64,000 bases of DNA from ZAX-1 sp046533095 (GCA_046533095.1 JAJQRA010000035.1:1-64000), one strand, 5' to 3'; shown: positions 49,686 through 59,533, counted from the first letter of the stretch. The notes: a model not told the origin generated them from the sequence alone. Translations and numbers: made by a program.

Positions 49686-51803
49686 ATGGATCAACAATAT
49701 TACAATGTGGCAGATATTTTCGGCGAAAATGTATTTAATGATGCAGTTATGCAGGAGCGTCTACCCAAAAAAACATATCAGCAACTAAAGAATACAATTA
49801 ATGAGGGAAGAGATTTAGACCCATTGACCGCAGATGTCGTTGCGCACGAAATGAAAGAGTGGGCAATCGAAAAAGGGGCAACGCATTATACGCACTGGTT
49901 TCAGCCTCTGACGGGAGTTACGGCTGAAAAGCATGATTCTTTTATTTCCACCCCAAAGGCAGATGGGAAAATGATTATGAGCTTTTCCGGAAAAGAGCTG
50001 ACAAAAGGGGAACCGGATGCGTCTTCTTTTCCATCCGGTGGACTTAGGGCAACATTTGAGGCGAGAGGATATACCGCATGGGATTGTACTTCCCCGGCAT
50101 TTGTCAGAGAAGATGCAGCAGGCGCGACACTTTGTATTCCGACTGCTTTTTGTTCCTATACAGGAGAAGCTTTAGATCAGAAAACACCATTACTGCGCTC
50201 TATGGAGGCAATTAACCAGCAGTCTTTACGCTTAATCAGATTATTTGGAAATCAAAAATCCAAAAAGGTGACATCCTCCGTTGGGCCTGAGCAGGAATAT
50301 TTTTTGGTTGACAGAGGTAAATATTTAAAGAGAAAAGACTTGATATTTACGGGACGTACCTTGTTTGGTGCAATGCCACCTAAGGGTCAAGAGATGGATG
50401 ACCATTATTTTGGCAGCATCAGAGAGCGTGTTGCGGCATATATGCGCGATGTAAATAAAGAATTATGGAAATTGGGCGTGGCAGCCAAAACTCAGCATAA
50501 TGAAGTTGCCCCTGCACAGCATGAACTTGCGCCGATTTTTTCACAGGCAAATATTGCGGTAGACCACAACCAGATAGCGATGGAAACCTTAAAAAAGGTT
50601 GCAGAAAGGCATAACTTGCATTGCCTGCTTCATGAAAAACCATTTGCAGGGATAAATGGTTCCGGAAAGCACAATAACTGGTCGATAACGACTGACGATG
50701 GAATTAATTTACTAGACCCGGGTAAAACTCCACATGAGAATATCCAATTTCTCCTTGTACTTACAAGTATTTTAAAGGCAGTGGATAAACATGCAGATTT
50801 ATTAAGGGAATCCGCGGCAGATGCGGGGAATGACCATAGGCTTGGCGCAAATGAAGCTCCGCCGGCGATTATATCCGTGTTTCTTGGAGAACAGCTGCAG
50901 GATGTAATGAGCCAGCTAATCAGCACCGGTGAAGCTACTAGAAGTTTAAAAGGCGGCACATTGCAGACAGGCGTAAAATCTCTTCCGGACTTTACAAAAG
51001 ATGCAACCGACAGAAATAGAACCTCTCCATTTGCATTTACCGGAAATAAATTTGAGTTTCGCATGGTTGGTGCAAAGGATTCAATTGCGCAGCCAAACGT
51101 TGTATTAAATACGATCGTAGCAGAGGCTTTTTGCGATGTATGCGATAAATTAGAAACTGCAGAAGACTTTGAAATGGCAGTGCATAATATTATTAAAAAA
51201 CAGATAACGGACCACAAACGGATTGTATTTAACGGCAATGGCTATTCAGACGAATGGGTTTTAGAAGCAGAAAGAAGAGGATTGTCAAACATTAAATCTA
51301 TGGTGGAGGCAATCCCGGCTCTGACAACTGAAAAATCAATTGAACTATTTAAAAAATTCGGTGTATTTACAAAGGCGGAACTAGAATCTCGTGTGGAAAT
51401 CCAATATGAAGCATATGCAAAGGCAATCAACATTGAGGCTAGAACGATGATTGACATTGCAGGAAAGCAAATTATCCCGGCTGTCATTAAATATACAACT
51501 GCACTTGCGACATCTATCAATGCTGTAAAAACCGCATGTGATGCAGATGTCAGTACACAAGTGGAAATTTTAACGGAGGTATCCGATTTGCTTTCTGAAA
51601 CAAAAGTTGCCTTGTCAAAGTTGCAGGAAGTAACCTATGCAGCCGGCAATATAGAAGAAATGCCAGAACAGGCGGCTTACTTTAGGGATAAAGTGAAACC
51701 TGAAATGGAAGCACTAAGGGCACCGGTTGATAAACTAGAAATGAACGTAGATAAAGAAATGTGGCCAATGCCATCCTATGGAGATTTGTTATATGAAGTG
51801 TAG
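49686..51803 (+). CDS. glnN: glutamine synthetase type III
   Basis: 705 residues, the length of GSIII (about 700-730, against 450 for GSI). AAGGAAGG precedes the start. The N-terminal beta-grasp and long family-specific segments surround the catalytic barrel, with SSVGPEQEYFLV (metal-binding Glu), VAPAQHELAPIF, FAGINGSGKHNNWSI and NRTSPFAFTGNKFEFRMVGA as key motifs. It forms glutamine from glutamate and ammonia in a double-hexamer. It is preceded by a promoter with a leader hairpin and ends at a terminator, so it is a single-gene unit. Confidence 0.95.
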   Translation: MDQQYYNVADIFGENVFNDAVMQERLPKKTYQQLKNTINEGRDLDPLTADVVAHEMKEWAIEKGATHYTHWFQPLTGVTAEKHDSFISTPKADGKMIMSFSGKELTKGEPDASSFPSGGLRATFEARGYTAWDCTSPAFVREDAAGATLCIPTAFCSYTGEALDQKTPLLRSMEAINQQSLRLIRLFGNQKSKKVTSSVGPEQEYFLVDRGKYLKRKDLIFTGRTLFGAMPPKGQEMDDHYFGSIRERVAAYMRDVNKELWKLGVAAKTQHNEVAPAQHELAPIFSQANIAVDHNQIAMETLKKVAERHNLHCLLHEKPFAGINGSGKHNNWSITTDDGINLLDPGKTPHENIQFLLVLTSILKAVDKHADLLRESAADAGNDHRLGANEAPPAIISVFLGEQLQDVMSQLISTGEATRSLKGGTLQTGVKSLPDFTKDATDRNRTSPFAFTGNKFEFRMVGAKDSIAQPNVVLNTIVAEAFCDVCDKLETAEDFEMAVHNIIKKQITDHKRIVFNGNGYSDEWVLEAERRGLSNIKSMVEAIPALTTEKSIELFKKFGVFTKAELESRVEIQYEAYAKAINIEARTMIDIAGKQIIPAVIKYTTALATSINAVKTACDADVSTQVEILTEVSDLLSETKVALSKLQEVTYAAGNIEEMPEQAAYFRDKVKPEMEALRAPVDKLEMNVDKEMWPMPSYGDLLYEV

Positions 51804-51873
51804 AGGAAAAAGAGCACATAGCCACAAAGATTGAAAGGAAACATTCTCAAAAAAGCATCCCATAAAAGGGAGG

Positions 51874-51906
51874 ATGCCAAGTAACTTACGTTACTTGGCA
51901 TTTATT
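51874..51906 (+). terminator. terminator after glutamine synthetase
   Basis: ATGCCAAGTAAC (51874-51885) pairs with GTTACTTGGCAT (51890-51901), then TTTATTAT. A second overlapping inverted pair (GCATCC at about 51855 with GGATGC at 51872) could compete with it. The gap 51907-52160 is AT-rich without a recognised gene. Confidence 0.75.
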
Positions 51907-52164
51907 ATGAAAAAGTTTATGCTAAATAGTAATTGTTACATTACTAAGAGATTATCAATACTACAAAGTATTCTGAAAAAGTGGTAGAATGAAACGAGTA
52001 CTTGTTATTTGCTATAAACTTATTATATGTGCAAGAAATGAAAATTCCATGTTTATAAAGTAAAGCTTTTTTGAATGTAACGTGAATAATCTATGAACAA
52101 AAGGATATTCTGTGGCAAAAATAGAAATTTAAGTGGTACAATCTACAAAATCACGGTATAATAT

Positions 52165-52412
52165 AGTTTATCAGAAGTGCAGAGCAGTTCTGATAAAAGG
52201 TGCGCTATATGCACCGCAAATCTGATTATTGAACTACTAATGTTCAATAATATAGTTTATCAGAAGTGCAGAGCAGTTCTGATAAAAGGCACATTTTTTC
52301 GTGCCATGGATCTGATTATGGGAACAGCATTTTGTTCCTATAATATAAATATAGCTGATAAGAAATTGCAGAGAAAATTCTTATCAAAAGCACATATTTA
52401 TGTGCTGTAAAT
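52165..52412 (+). repeat. three-hairpin dispersed repeat, copies C, D and E in tandem
   Basis: Copy C (about 52168-52253): TTATCAGAA/TTCTGATAA, GGTGC/GCACC, ATTATTGAAC/GTTCAATAAT. Copy D (about 52257-52343): the same first stem, GGCAC/GTGCC, and GGAAC/GTTCC within ATTAT..ATAAT. Copy E (about 52352-52412): TGATAAGAA/TTCTTATCA and AGCACA/TGTGCT. Each stem is kept while the bases differ, which suggests selection for the hairpins. They fill the leader of the gene at 52432. An open frame running through the copies is not a gene. Confidence 0.8.
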
Positions 52413-52431
52413 CTAAAGGGGAAATGTCTAT

Positions 52432-53505
52432 ATGAAAAACAAGCTACTTTTTGTAAACAGAAAGCAAAATGTCATTGATGATTTTTTAGAAGTTATGCAG
52501 TCTTATGATTTTGAAATTGATGCGACCACTAGTGGAGTTGATGCAACAGTTCTATTAGAAAAGAATACATATAAGGTTGTAATTACCGGAATGAGCCTTT
52601 CGGCCACTGATGGGACAAGATTGATTGCATATTTGAACAAACATCATCCGGATACCATATGCATTGTGTATACGACCAGACTAGATCTGGCACATTTAAA
52701 TTTTTTGATAAATGAAAGGGAGGTATTTCGTATTTTTATACAGCCGGCTAATTATCATGGAGATTTTTATCAGGCAATCAAAGAGGGGTTTGATTATTAT
52801 GATTTGAAAATGGTGAATCTTGAGGAGGAAGCGTCCATTGTTCAGAAACAATATAAGTACAAAGAAACGTTGTCGGAGGTGCAGAAATTAGTAAAAAGGC
52901 GAAAAGAAGGTTTGGATGCTCTCAAAAGTTTTTTATTGCCAATTCTAAAGATGTCGGTACAAAGGTATTCTAAAAACCTTGAAGAGCAGGAACAGATGCA
53001 TATTATTCAATATGAAGAAGAGATGTTAGGGATTTTTCTGAATAAGGAGTATAGATCCTGTAAAACGTTAAAAGATGTCGAAGATGCCATTTGTGAGGAA
53101 TTTGAAGACTTAAAAAATGAGGGGAAACTCTACTTTTCTACGAGTCAATGTCCGGATAAAGTGACAGGTGGATTTTATGAAACAGTACATTTGGTAATAT
53201 GGCTCTTGTATCATCGCTATAAATTATTGGCAAATAATAAGTTCGAGGGAGAAGTTCGAATTCGTTTTGAAACACCATTAAAAGCGGTATTGACAATCGA
53301 TATAACGTTATCAGAAGAAATAATAGCGGCCCATAATTCAATGCCGGTATCAATGACGCTCACATTTATCGCACAATCTGTGGTAAAAAACATTGTGGAT
53401 GCCTATGAAGAACAAACTGGCCTTAATGTAGTGTCTTATAAATTAGAACTGCTCGTTGATACGGATGCTCCGTTTGAGAAAACAGAACTGATTTTTAATA
53501 GATAA
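52432..53505 (+). CDS. pseudo-receiver-domain protein (atypical response regulator)
   Basis: 357 residues with AAAGGGG upstream. Residues 1-125 follow the CheY fold (KLLFVNRKQNVIDDFLEVMQ; then KVVITGMSLSATDGTRLIAY), but the acidic pocket is NRK instead of DD, the phospho-acceptor Asp is Gly (VVITGM for VVITDx) and the conserved Lys of the 'KP' motif is Gln (IFIQPAN). Phosphorylation is thus not expected. A coiled coil follows (about 130-165), then an unrecognised domain of about 190 residues with CKTLKDVEDAICEEFEDLKN and AAHNSMPVSMTLTFIAQSVV. A sensory or scaffolding role is possible. It is convergent with the PBP gene. Confidence 0.75.
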   Translation: MKNKLLFVNRKQNVIDDFLEVMQSYDFEIDATTSGVDATVLLEKNTYKVVITGMSLSATDGTRLIAYLNKHHPDTICIVYTTRLDLAHLNFLINEREVFRIFIQPANYHGDFYQAIKEGFDYYDLKMVNLEEEASIVQKQYKYKETLSEVQKLVKRRKEGLDALKSFLLPILKMSVQRYSKNLEEQEQMHIIQYEEEMLGIFLNKEYRSCKTLKDVEDAICEEFEDLKNEGKLYFSTSQCPDKVTGGFYETVHLVIWLLYHRYKLLANNKFEGEVRIRFETPLKAVLTIDITLSEEIIAAHNSMPVSMTLTFIAQSVVKNIVDAYEEQTGLNVVSYKLELLVDTDAPFEKTELIFNR

Positions 53506-53522
53506 TATTAAAAATCAGTTCT
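53484..53522. terminator. bidirectional terminator between convergent genes
   Basis: AGAACTGATTTTTAAT (53484-53499) pairs perfectly with ATTAAAAATCAGTTCT (53507-53522). It overlaps the last codons of the pseudo-receiver gene and lies 25 bp past the end of the PBP gene. Its A/T-rich arms can serve either strand. Confidence 0.7.
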
Positions 53523-53546
53523 TACGGAATCATGACCAGATAAGTT

Positions 53547-56228
53547 TTAGCGGTTATTGTTCTCATCAGCAGGGAGTTCATCATCGTTGTTATCATCAGG
53601 ATTGCTATTATTGTTATTATTGCCATTGCTATTATTATTGTTATTGTTATTATTATCGTCCGGAACGGGAATCTCCGGAATTGGGACGTCTGGAATAGGT
53701 GGGAGGCTTTCAATAATGGATTCGGCAGTGTGTAGCGGGCATAAGCCATGCGTGTTAATCAGATAGCTTCCATCTTCCGAATCGAAGGAGCCGCCTACAA
53801 TGTATACGTGGTGTTCCCGAAGCTCTTCCGGACAGAATTCATTTGCAAGTTCACCAGATGCGGCACAAATCGTTGCACTGGTGTGGTGATCGCAATATTC
53901 TGTAGGAACAGTTCCATTTGCAAAAAGTTCTGACCTTACCATGCTTCCTCTTGGATCGGAATCACAAACCCCCCCGATGGCCAGTTTGCCGGATTTTATA
54001 CAGATGGTAGCATTCACAATGCCGTCTACTTGTTCAAAATCGCGATAATCCAAAGCTTCGTGCAAGCGGCTCATAATAGAACGCCAAATTGCTTTTGGAT
54101 AGGCTGTCGTATATTGGGGCGTATTGTCATCATAGCCGCCCCAGACAGTACAGGTGTAATAAGGGGTGTAGCCGACAAATAGTGCATCTTTATTTTTGGT
54201 AGTAGTACCGGTTTTCCCTGCAATTGGCATATCGGCAAAGCTTACGGCGGTACCTGTTCCTGCTGTTACGACATCCTGCATTGCACTTGTTAAAAGGAAA
54301 GCGGTCGTTTCCTTTAAAACGGTTCGTTTCTGAATGGTATTATCTATTAAAATGTTGCCATCATGATCTAAAATCCTGGTATAAAATCTAGGTTTAATAT
54401 AAGTACCTTTATTTGCAATGGATGCAAAAGCAGCCGTTAATTCCAAATTGGTTACACCTTTTGTAATACCTCCTAAGGCCAGTGCTTCTACAATATCATC
54501 TTGGACGAGTGTGCTAAAACCAAAATTAAGCAGATAGTCATACCCGACCTGCGGTGAAATATCTGTTAGAGTTTTAACGGTTACAACATTGATTGATTTC
54601 GTAATGGCCTGTCGCAATGTTGTAAATCCCCGATAGGTATTGTCATAATTTTGAAGTGGAGTACCATTTGAATAGGCATAAGGGGCGTCGTCTTGCACCG
54701 TTGCTAATGTCATTCCGGCACTATCAAGCGCGGGGGCATAGGCTGCTAGTATTTTAAAAGTAGAGCCCGGCTGGCGTTGCGTATCAGTTGCCCGGTTTAG
54801 GGTACGGCTAGCGGTTTTATCTCCGCGGCCACCTACAATAGCTTTTACTTCGCCGGTAGACTGGTCGATAATCGTAACAGCGGACTGGGGCTGTAGGGTA
54901 TAGGTAATCGATTCTCCATTTTCTATGATCTTATCTTCCGGCTCCATAATCGCGGCTTTGTATGCTTCAATCGCAGCCCACGCTTCCTCCTCACTATTAA
55001 AATTTAGCGAATAGTCAGGGTCTGGTCCACGCATTGCATCGCCACGAAGATAATAGCTCATCATTGTCTGGTCACTGTAGTTTTTGATTTCACCATCGTT
55101 TTTCTCGATCGTAAGGCGGTAAGAAAATGAATATTGCATGTTGTCAGGATAATTTGCCAAATTGTTTATTTCTTCATCGCAAATAGTCTGTATCCCCGGA
55201 TGTTGGGTAGATTCAATTGTTAAACCGCCTTGGTACAGAGCTTTGATTGCCTGCGTATCGGTATATCCTTTTAATTCGACTAAGTCTTGTACCACATTAT
55301 TAATTACCGCATCTACAAAATAGGAATTTGGATTTGATTGCGCAAATTCAATATTTACTTGTTGGATACGGGAATAGACATCATCGGCTAATGCCTCGTC
55401 ATATTCTTTTTGCGAAATGTAATTTTGTTCTTTCATATAGTCCAGAACTGTTTTTTGGCGCTGCTTATTGTTTTCCGGATGTTTTACAGGATTCCAACGG
55501 CTTGGATTCTGGGAAATAGCAGCAATGACAGCACTTTCAGATATGGTAAGATCTGATACATCTTTTCCAAAATAGCGAAGAGAAGCAGATTGTACACCTA
55601 AGGTATTTTGTCCAAGATTAATGGTGTTTAAGTAATTTTCCAAAACCCAAGCCTTTGATTTTGCTTTGGAAAGTTCTATTGCCAGATATTGTTCTTGAAT
55701 CTTACGTTCCACTTTTTCGGCAAGGGTGGTCTGGCTCACCCAGTCGGTAAAAACATTGTTTTTTAAGAGCTGTTGCGTAATGGTGCTGGCGCCTTCTGAA
55801 AAGTTGCCACTTGCAATCCCTGTTACGCCGGCACGCAGAATGCCTTTCATATCAATGCCGTTATGCTCGTAAAAACGTTCATCTTCGATTGCAACAAATG
55901 CGTGTTGTGTATGGAGTGGAATTTCATCAATGGTCACATATACACGGTTTGAGCCAGATGCTACTAAGGTGGCAGTTTCATTTCCTGCGGTATCCAGAAC
56001 TTTTGATAAGAAACCAGTAGGAGATGGATCTATTTCATCAATACTAGGGGCAGAATCAATCACACCCTTTAAAATACCAAAACTAGCACAGGCTCCGATA
56101 ACGATAACGGCAAAGAAGCATACAAGCAATGCTTTAAAGAATACGACGGTAAATTTTTTGCGTATTAAGGTACCGGTAGAAGCAAGTTGCTTATCTTTCC
56201 TATAGACACCTTTTTTTCCATAATTCAT
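53547..56228 (-). CDS. class A penicillin-binding protein (transglycosylase/transpeptidase)
   Basis: 893 residues from the ATG at 56228 (CGGAGG upstream). A basic cytoplasmic start and one membrane helix (about 30-52) precede the glycosyltransferase 51 domain (HAFVAIEDERFYEHNGIDMK; EGASTITQQLLKNNVF). The transpeptidase domain has RQPGSTFKILAAY (catalytic Ser, SxxK), KSINVVT (SxN) and AGKTGTT (KTG). A C-terminal segment with Cys pairs (ICIKSGKLAIGGVCDSDPRG; TICAASGELANEFC) and an acidic, Asn-rich tail (about 850-893) end the protein. It polymerises and crosslinks peptidoglycan at the outer membrane face. The Asn runs come from AAT/ATT repeats. Confidence 0.94.
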   Translation of the reverse strand: MNYGKKGVYRKDKQLASTGTLIRKKFTVVFFKALLVCFFAVIVIGACASFGILKGVIDSAPSIDEIDPSPTGFLSKVLDTAGNETATLVASGSNRVYVTIDEIPLHTQHAFVAIEDERFYEHNGIDMKGILRAGVTGIASGNFSEGASTITQQLLKNNVFTDWVSQTTLAEKVERKIQEQYLAIELSKAKSKAWVLENYLNTINLGQNTLGVQSASLRYFGKDVSDLTISESAVIAAISQNPSRWNPVKHPENNKQRQKTVLDYMKEQNYISQKEYDEALADDVYSRIQQVNIEFAQSNPNSYFVDAVINNVVQDLVELKGYTDTQAIKALYQGGLTIESTQHPGIQTICDEEINNLANYPDNMQYSFSYRLTIEKNDGEIKNYSDQTMMSYYLRGDAMRGPDPDYSLNFNSEEEAWAAIEAYKAAIMEPEDKIIENGESITYTLQPQSAVTIIDQSTGEVKAIVGGRGDKTASRTLNRATDTQRQPGSTFKILAAYAPALDSAGMTLATVQDDAPYAYSNGTPLQNYDNTYRGFTTLRQAITKSINVVTVKTLTDISPQVGYDYLLNFGFSTLVQDDIVEALALGGITKGVTNLELTAAFASIANKGTYIKPRFYTRILDHDGNILIDNTIQKRTVLKETTAFLLTSAMQDVVTAGTGTAVSFADMPIAGKTGTTTKNKDALFVGYTPYYTCTVWGGYDDNTPQYTTAYPKAIWRSIMSRLHEALDYRDFEQVDGIVNATICIKSGKLAIGGVCDSDPRGSMVRSELFANGTVPTEYCDHHTSATICAASGELANEFCPEELREHHVYIVGGSFDSEDGSYLINTHGLCPLHTAESIIESLPPIPDVPIPEIPVPDDNNNNNNNNSNGNNNNNSNPDDNNDDELPADENNNR

Positions 56229-56267
56229 AGTAACGCCTCCGAATGTTAGTTGATAGGAATGCCAGTT

Positions 56268-56299
56268 GTTGCTACCCACAGCTAGCTGTGGGTAGCAAC
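56268..56299. repeat. 32-bp perfect palindrome upstream of the PBP gene
   Basis: GTTGCTACCCACAGCT (56268-56283) is followed directly by its reverse complement (56284-56299). It would form a loopless cruciform or a hairpin in the PBP leader, 40 bp from the start codon. The flanks resemble the repeat at 49288-49330. The remaining gap to 56668 holds AT-rich promoter-like sequence and repeats of AAATAAGAATGA at 56608-56650, but no gene. Confidence 0.8.
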
Positions 56300-56668
56300 G
56301 GTCGGTTCACAGGATCTATTTTGACGGATATTTCAAATCTTTACAGATTAACTATCATTAAGATCATTGATGCGAGCTTCCATCATCTTGCTGCATCAAC
56401 CTGTTGTATTAGCCTATCATAGACAGATGTCTACTATCTTTTAATATCCCTATGGAGGCTACGTGGCTCACTGCTTTTATGTATTATACCAAATTAGATA
56501 AAAAATATAAAGTAAAAAAATTCTTAACAATTTAGTAGCCCCTGCTTTTAAGGTAAATTTAATCGAAAAGCATGTAGTTTTATGGTAAAATACAAGAACA
56601 AGAATAGAAAATAAGAATGAGAAATAAGAATGAAAATTAAAAATAAGAATGAAAAGAGTGAAAGCAAG

Positions 56669-57322
56669 ATGGAAGCATATTCATATAAGACATTGTATCA
56701 GGGCGGAAGCGGTGAAATTGTGGAAAAGAAATCTCGTTTTATTGCAACGCTTGCGAAAATTGAATCAGAGGAAGAGGCATTTCAATTGATTGCTCAGATA
56801 AAAAAGAAACACTGGGATGCATCCCACAACTGCTTTGCATTTGTGCTTGGGAAAGGACATGAACTGCAAAGGTGCAGCGATGATGGGGAGCCAAGTGGGA
56901 CGGCGGGACGGCCTATGCTAGAGGTGCTTCTTCGCGAGGATATACACAATGCCTTGGTTATCGTGACAAGGTATTTTGGCGGAACCTTGCTTGGAACCGG
57001 TGGACTTTTACGAGCTTATCAAAAGGCGGCTTTAGAGGGTTTTAGAAATAGCACCATCATAGAGAAACAGTCTGGAATCAAAATAACGATTAAAACGGAT
57101 TATAGTGCAATTGGGAAAATTCAATATATTCTTGCGCAACAGGAAATAGCTACAATAGAAGCACAATATACAGACAGTGTTGTGCTAAAAGTAATCGTTG
57201 CAGTGAACCGGTTGGAATCGTTTACAAATGAAATGGCAGAAGGTACAAATGGGACAGCTAACTTAGAACAAGGGAAACCGGTGGAATTTGGCGTGATAAA
57301 TAATGAAGTGATTATTTTTTAA
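56669..57322 (+). CDS. YigZ/IMPACT-family protein
   Basis: 217 residues if started at 56669; a start at 56630 would add 13 Lys/Asn-rich residues derived from a local AAATAAGAATGA repeat and is less likely. The N-terminal domain has KKSRFIATLAKIESEEEAFQ, KKHWDASHNCFAFVLG, DDGEPSGTAGRPMLEVLL and VTRYFGGTLLGTGGLLRAYQ, the full signature of the UPF0029 fold; the C-terminal DUF1949 domain spans about 140-205. Relatives bind ribosomal or translation factors in eukaryotes (IMPACT); in bacteria the function is unclear. Confidence 0.9.
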   Translation: MEAYSYKTLYQGGSGEIVEKKSRFIATLAKIESEEEAFQLIAQIKKKHWDASHNCFAFVLGKGHELQRCSDDGEPSGTAGRPMLEVLLREDIHNALVIVTRYFGGTLLGTGGLLRAYQKAALEGFRNSTIIEKQSGIKITIKTDYSAIGKIQYILAQQEIATIEAQYTDSVVLKVIVAVNRLESFTNEMAEGTNGTANLEQGKPVEFGVINNEVIIF

Positions 57323-57863
57323 GAAAAACCACACCAAATGATAGGATGAAAAGGGGATCCGACCAGTCCTGCTTTTACCAAACAAAGCAGAAAAACCAGT
57401 ATCATTTCTTTGAAAAGCTCTGTTATAATTAACAGGAATAAGTGTAGTGGCAAGGAAAACGATACGAAAATTTGTTAAATATCTCTTGCTTCGGATATAT
57501 GTTGTAGAACTCTGTTCCGAAAGTTTCCTGTATCAATCTATAATCCAGTGCAATGGGAGAATCCCAAAGATTGTGTAAACCTCTAAATTGATGTAAGATA
57601 AAAACTGTTGTGATCAAGCTTTTTTGTAACATTTATGGCTAATAAATTGCTGGAATTTTATAAGGATTTAACAGCTTGAAAAGCTGATGGTTTTTGCGAA
57701 ACATCGCAGAATCATCGGTTTTTTAATTTATTATGACAATGTCGGTTTAAGAATAAAAAACATCGTTTAATTTATAGAATCTAAGTCAGGTAAGATGGTA
57801 TAGTATATGTAAACATAGAAGTTCAAATATATAATAGAGTTAAATAGAGAAAGGTTAAATGAG
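57323..57863. other. 540-bp intergenic region with a terminator-like hairpin
   Basis: No gene is supported. A 67-residue leftward frame (57429-57632; HQFRGLHNLWDSPIALDYRL) reads like coding sequence but has no ribosome binding site and I cannot assign it. CAGCTT/AAGCTG (57672-57686) and a TGCGA/TCGCA hairpin within a GATG/CATC stem (57686-57716), followed by TTTTTT, look like a terminator of rightward transcription. The final 100 bp are AT-rich and probably hold the promoter of the kinase gene. Confidence 0.45.
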
Positions 57864-59531
57864 ATGAAACCTACCCAAAAGTATACAAATAAAAAGCAAT
57901 CTATACAATATATGATTATAAGAATTATTATGATTCCGATGATATCCATGGCACTATTTTCAGTAGCATCTAATATCTATTCAGTAGTAACAGTAAGAAA
58001 TCAAATTAAAACTGCCTATATGGATATGATAACTCTTTATGTAAATCAGCTGGATGCGTTATTTGTCAAGGTAGATACCTCCCTTAAACTAATCGTTAGT
58101 TCAGATATTGCTTTTAAACGCATTCAAAGTGGTGCCACTGGATTTGAGTATGAAGTGAATAAGATGCAGCTACAGCGAGAAGAAGATTCTTTAGACGATT
58201 TGTATGAAAACAAATTTCAATTTTATTTTTTCAATAGTGAAAAGGATGAGTATTTTAGAGCCAAGTCCAGAAATGGTATATATGAAGAACGGATGCAGTT
58301 GGATAATGCAATAAAAGACTATACACGAAACTGGGAAGGAAAAAGAAATGATTCCCAATGGAAATATGTAAAGGTAAACCAGAACGATTACCTGATTCGC
58401 TTATATAAGCAAGATGAGTTTTTTATTGGTAGTTCAGTAAAAGTAAATGATTTAATGGAAGACATTCAGAAGATAATCAGTAAGCAAGATTATAAATGCT
58501 CTTTGATTTGGGAAGATAAACATCTTTTCGGGCACGTTGATGAGGGCAGTTATGTTCAGGTCAGCAAAGACATGACCTTTGCGAATTGCAAGCTAGTCAT
58601 GTATATTCCATCAATGGAAATGTTGGGTAGACCTATTATATTAAGCGTGATGGCTGTGATACTGCTGATTTATGGTATATCCATGGTATATTTTAGTATA
58701 AAGCACCAAAAGAAAACAGTTGTTCAGCCACTTGAAACGTTGTCGGAAGCAATGCAGCTATATGCGGAAGGCAACTTAGAGGCAAGGGTCTTAGATGAAG
58801 GCGAAAGTAAAGAAATATACAATGTCAATCGAAATTTTAATAATATGGCAGAGGAAATTAAAGTATTAAAAATAGATGTTTATGAGAAGGAAATTGAGCA
58901 TCAGAAGGTTCTGAATAATTTTTTGAAAATACAGATTAAGCCACATTTTTATATCAACATCCTAAATCTGATACATGGGCTTGCTCAAATAAATGACTAT
59001 AAAACAATCCAGGAACTTGCAGTTACGATGGGGGATTATTTTAGGTACTTATTAAATAATACGGATCGATATGTAAGAGTGGAAGATGAGATTAATTGTG
59101 TAGAAAATTATTTAAAATTACAAAAAATTAGATATAGGGATAAAATCAACTATTCGTGTGAAGTAGCAGATAATCTTAGAAATGCAGAGATTCTACCGGT
59201 TTTAATTCAGACATTTGTAGAAAACTCGGTTAAACACAACATTACAATAGGCCATACTTTGGACGTTAGGATAAAAGTATGCTACCTTGCGCAATCGAAT
59301 ACAATGAGTATTCAAATTACGGATAACGGGTTTGGTTTTCCGAAAGATATATTGGATGTGCTGATCAAAAATGAAAACATTTCGTATGAGGGTAAGCAGA
59401 TTGGAATACAAAATGCCATGAAACGTTTAGAGTCGTTTTATGGCGGAGAAGGATCGATTCATTTTGGAAATAGCACCCAAGGGAGCTTTATTAAAATAAA
59501 GTTTCCTTACAGGCAATGGCGGAGGGAATAA
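57864..59531 (+). CDS. YesM/LytS-type sensor histidine kinase
   Basis: 555 residues. First membrane helix at about 18-42, a large extracytoplasmic sensor of about 215 residues, second helix at about 262-285 (PIILSVMAVILLIYGISMVY), HAMP (about 290-345), His_kinase domain with FLKIQIKPHFYINILNLIHG (the phospho-acceptor His) and an ATPase part with FVENSVKHN and DNGFGFP. The usual 'QINPHFLFNTLN' is altered to 'QIKPHFYINILN' but keeps the His. Such kinases sense extracellular sugars or binding proteins. The response regulator starts two bases after its stop. Confidence 0.92.
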   Translation: MKPTQKYTNKKQSIQYMIIRIIMIPMISMALFSVASNIYSVVTVRNQIKTAYMDMITLYVNQLDALFVKVDTSLKLIVSSDIAFKRIQSGATGFEYEVNKMQLQREEDSLDDLYENKFQFYFFNSEKDEYFRAKSRNGIYEERMQLDNAIKDYTRNWEGKRNDSQWKYVKVNQNDYLIRLYKQDEFFIGSSVKVNDLMEDIQKIISKQDYKCSLIWEDKHLFGHVDEGSYVQVSKDMTFANCKLVMYIPSMEMLGRPIILSVMAVILLIYGISMVYFSIKHQKKTVVQPLETLSEAMQLYAEGNLEARVLDEGESKEIYNVNRNFNNMAEEIKVLKIDVYEKEIEHQKVLNNFLKIQIKPHFYINILNLIHGLAQINDYKTIQELAVTMGDYFRYLLNNTDRYVRVEDEINCVENYLKLQKIRYRDKINYSCEVADNLRNAEILPVLIQTFVENSVKHNITIGHTLDVRIKVCYLAQSNTMSIQITDNGFGFPKDILDVLIKNENISYEGKQIGIQNAMKRLESFYGGEGSIHFGNSTQGSFIKIKFPYRQWRRE

Positions 59532-59533
59532 AA

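Noticed and set aside
52177..52410. 77-residue rightward open frame
   Set aside because: It runs through the three tandem hairpin repeats, has no ribosome binding site, and a similar frame arises in the repeat at 16966-17067.
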